DNA of 6,187 nt from Acidobacteriaceae bacterium. GTDB lineage: Bacteria > Acidobacteriota > Terriglobia > Terriglobales > Acidobacteriaceae. The DNA lies in NCBI GenBank assembly GCA_003140705.1, contig PLKU01000177.1, positions 1 through 6,187 of the forward strand, written 5' to 3'. Positions 5,113-6,187 of the stretch are shown here, piece after piece (position 1 is the first letter of the stretch; each line of letters starts with the position of its first letter). Position numbers and translations under genes: made by a program. The notes under the pieces were generated by a model. The model was given only the letters and a program-made list of their open reading frames with translations, searched no databases and had not been told where the DNA came from.

Positions 5113-6187
5113 GTGCCCTTCGATGTATTCATCAGCCATGCCTCAAAGGACAAGACGATTGCCAACGCCGTATGCGCTCGCCTCGAGGCAGCCGGCATTC
5201 GCTGCTGGATCGCCCCGCGCGACATCGTGGCCGGCACCCCCTACGGCGAAGCCATCATCGATGCGATACAAGCTGCCAAGGTGATGGTGCTGGTCTTTTC
5301 TTCGAGCGCAAATGCTTCAGTGCAAATTCCCAAGGAGATTGAGCGCGCGGTCAGCAACGGCGTAGCCATCCTTCCCTTTCGCATTGAGGACGTGGCGCCG
5401 GGCAAGTCGCTTGATTATTTCATTGGCTCCGTCCATTGGCTTGATGCAATGACTCCGCCGATGGAACAGCATCTAGATAATCTTGCGGCGACCGTGCAAA
5501 AGCTGCTTCCCGGGCTTGCCGCCAGGCAAGGACAAGCGGTACCTCCCGTTCCCGTGCCGACGCCCACTCCTGTACCGACTCCAGCTCCTGTGCCCACTCC
5601 TATCCCGCCGCCCCCGCCTGCGCCCCCGTCGAAGACACTTTTAATAGGCGTGGCAGGAGCAATTGTTCTGGCGGCAATTGTGTTGGCCGTGATGTTTCTG
5701 CGCCATCCCGAGACAACGTCGGACTCCCAAACCAATCCGGTCACGACGGTGGCGCCCGATGCGTCAAACAATCTGAGTCCTGGTGGCAACCCGAATCCGG
5801 CAGTCAATCCGAGCAGGCCGGGTTCGCAAACAGTGACCACCTCACCGCCGAGCACAACGAAAGCCGCCTCGGATCCCATTGTGGGCTGTTATCAGTGGTT
5901 CAACAATCAGCCTGTCTTCATTCGTTCGGACCACACCATGATGGGCGGCCCGATTCCTGGGCACTGGCAGCTTGTGAACGCGGCACTTCATACGTATATG
6001 CTCACCTGGATGCAGCCCAGGGACACCATCGCCGTTGCTCCGGACCAGCGATCGCTGAGTGGACAGAATTCGTATGGCAACGATACAACCGGCACGCGCA
6101 TGGCGGGTTTCAGCGGACTGATTGGTACCTGGCGCTGGGAGAATGGAGTGCCGGTGGTGATCTCTGCGGATGGCCGGGCAACGGCGG
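5113..6187 (+). CDS. TIR-domain protein with proline linker, one TM helix and C-terminal repeat domain (3' end outside window)
   Basis: An open frame of 358 codons with no stop before the window ends. Residues 2-130 form a bacterial TIR domain: FDVFISHASKD (3-13), GIRCWIAPRDI (28-38), YGEAIIDAI (44-52), a hydrophobic strand KVMVLVFSS (56-64) and PKEIERAV (73-80). E75 sits where NADase-type TIRs carry the catalytic Glu. Then follow a Pro linker with three PVPTPx hexads (147-164) and PPPPPAPP, a 22-residue TM helix (175-196) followed by R197-H198, a Ser/Thr/Asn/Pro-rich stretch (about 200-253), and a C-terminal part opening IVGCYQWFN (256-264). That opening recurs as LIGTWRWEN at 336-344, an 80-residue repeat. 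Inferred topology: TIR in the cytoplasm, repeats outside the membrane. Start: GTG at 5113, just before FDVFISH, with GAGG at 5101-5104. An in-frame ATG at 5041 would add 24 residues unlike TIR. Role unknown: signalling, or an NAD-consuming effector. Confidence 0.9.
   Translation, partial: MPFDVFISHASKDKTIANAVCARLEAAGIRCWIAPRDIVAGTPYGEAIIDAIQAAKVMVLVFSSSANASVQIPKEIERAVSNGVAILPFRIEDVAPGKSLDYFIGSVHWLDAMTPPMEQHLDNLAATVQKLLPGLAARQGQAVPPVPVPTPTPVPTPAPVPTPIPPPPPAPPSKTLLIGVAGAIVLAAIVLAVMFLRHPETTSDSQTNPVTTVAPDASNNLSPGGNPNPAVNPSRPGSQTVTTSPPSTTKAASDPIVGCYQWFNNQPVFIRSDHTMMGGPIPGHWQLVNAALHTYMLTWMQPRDTIAVAPDQRSLSGQNSYGNDTTGTRMAGFSGLIGTWRWENGVPVVISADGRATA
5551..5604 (+). repeat. Three 18-bp repeats encoding PVPTPx hexads
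   Basis: Three diverged 18-bp units (5551-5568, 5569-5586, 5587-5604) encode PVPTPT, PVPTPA and PVPTPI in the proline linker between the TIR domain and the TM helix. Synonymous differences between units show it is not a very recent expansion. Confidence 0.85.

Noticed and set aside
5415..5879. 154-residue minus-strand frame rich in Gly/Val/Thr opposite the TIR gene
   Set aside because: Its low-complexity GTG-repeat composition is the antisense of the proline linker, and the plus-strand TIR/TM frame is clearly the coding one.
1..6187. CRISPR array, tRNA, rRNA, insertion sequence or integrase
   Set aside because: No direct repeats with spacers, no tRNA- or rRNA-like stretch and no transposase-like frame are visible; the window is nearly filled by the listed genes.

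Overview
The window is GC-rich, densely coded DNA with two halves of opposite orientation. The left 3.7 kb, on the minus strand, is a [NiFe]-hydrogenase maturation cluster. In transcription order it reads hypA, hypB, a small DUF1801-type gene, hypC, hypD and the 5' part of hypE. The right 2.4 kb, on the plus strand, holds a class I/II PLP-dependent aminotransferase and the first 358 codons of a membrane-anchored TIR-domain protein that runs off the window. I infer an Acidobacteriota (Terriglobia-like) bacterium. The grounds are the CATTCTGAGCGAAGG-type intergenic repeat, the TIR/proline linker/TM architecture and the style of the aminotransferase and Hyp proteins. This is recognition from memory, not a search.

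Region by region: 3681-2657 holds hypA and hypB, overlapping by ATGA. At 2638-2249 is a DUF1801 gene cut by an in-frame TAG. The 65-bp gap 2248-2184 holds a near-perfect CRP-family palindrome and a TATAAA box placed for a class II activated promoter in front of hypC (2183-1827). The 126-bp hypC-hypD gap holds a repeat-like element with two competing inverted repeats. hypD (1700-558) and hypE (565 leftward) overlap by 8 bp. hypE meets an in-frame TAG at 19-17, although the frame stays HypE-like up to the window edge. The divergent gap 3682-3751 carries -10-like boxes for hypA and the aminotransferase. Downstream of the aminotransferase lie two hairpins, one terminator-like, and then the TIR gene.

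How the genes work together: HypA and HypB deliver nickel. HypC and HypD, with HypE and HypF, build and insert the Fe(CN)2CO group of the hydrogenase large subunit. hypF and the hydrogenase structural genes are not in the window. The aminotransferase has no obvious link to hydrogenase maturation. The TIR protein looks like a separate sensor or effector unit. The observations most worth a second look are the two in-frame TAG codons, the CRP-like operator inside the hyp cluster, and the TIR protein with a predicted extracytoplasmic 80-residue repeat.
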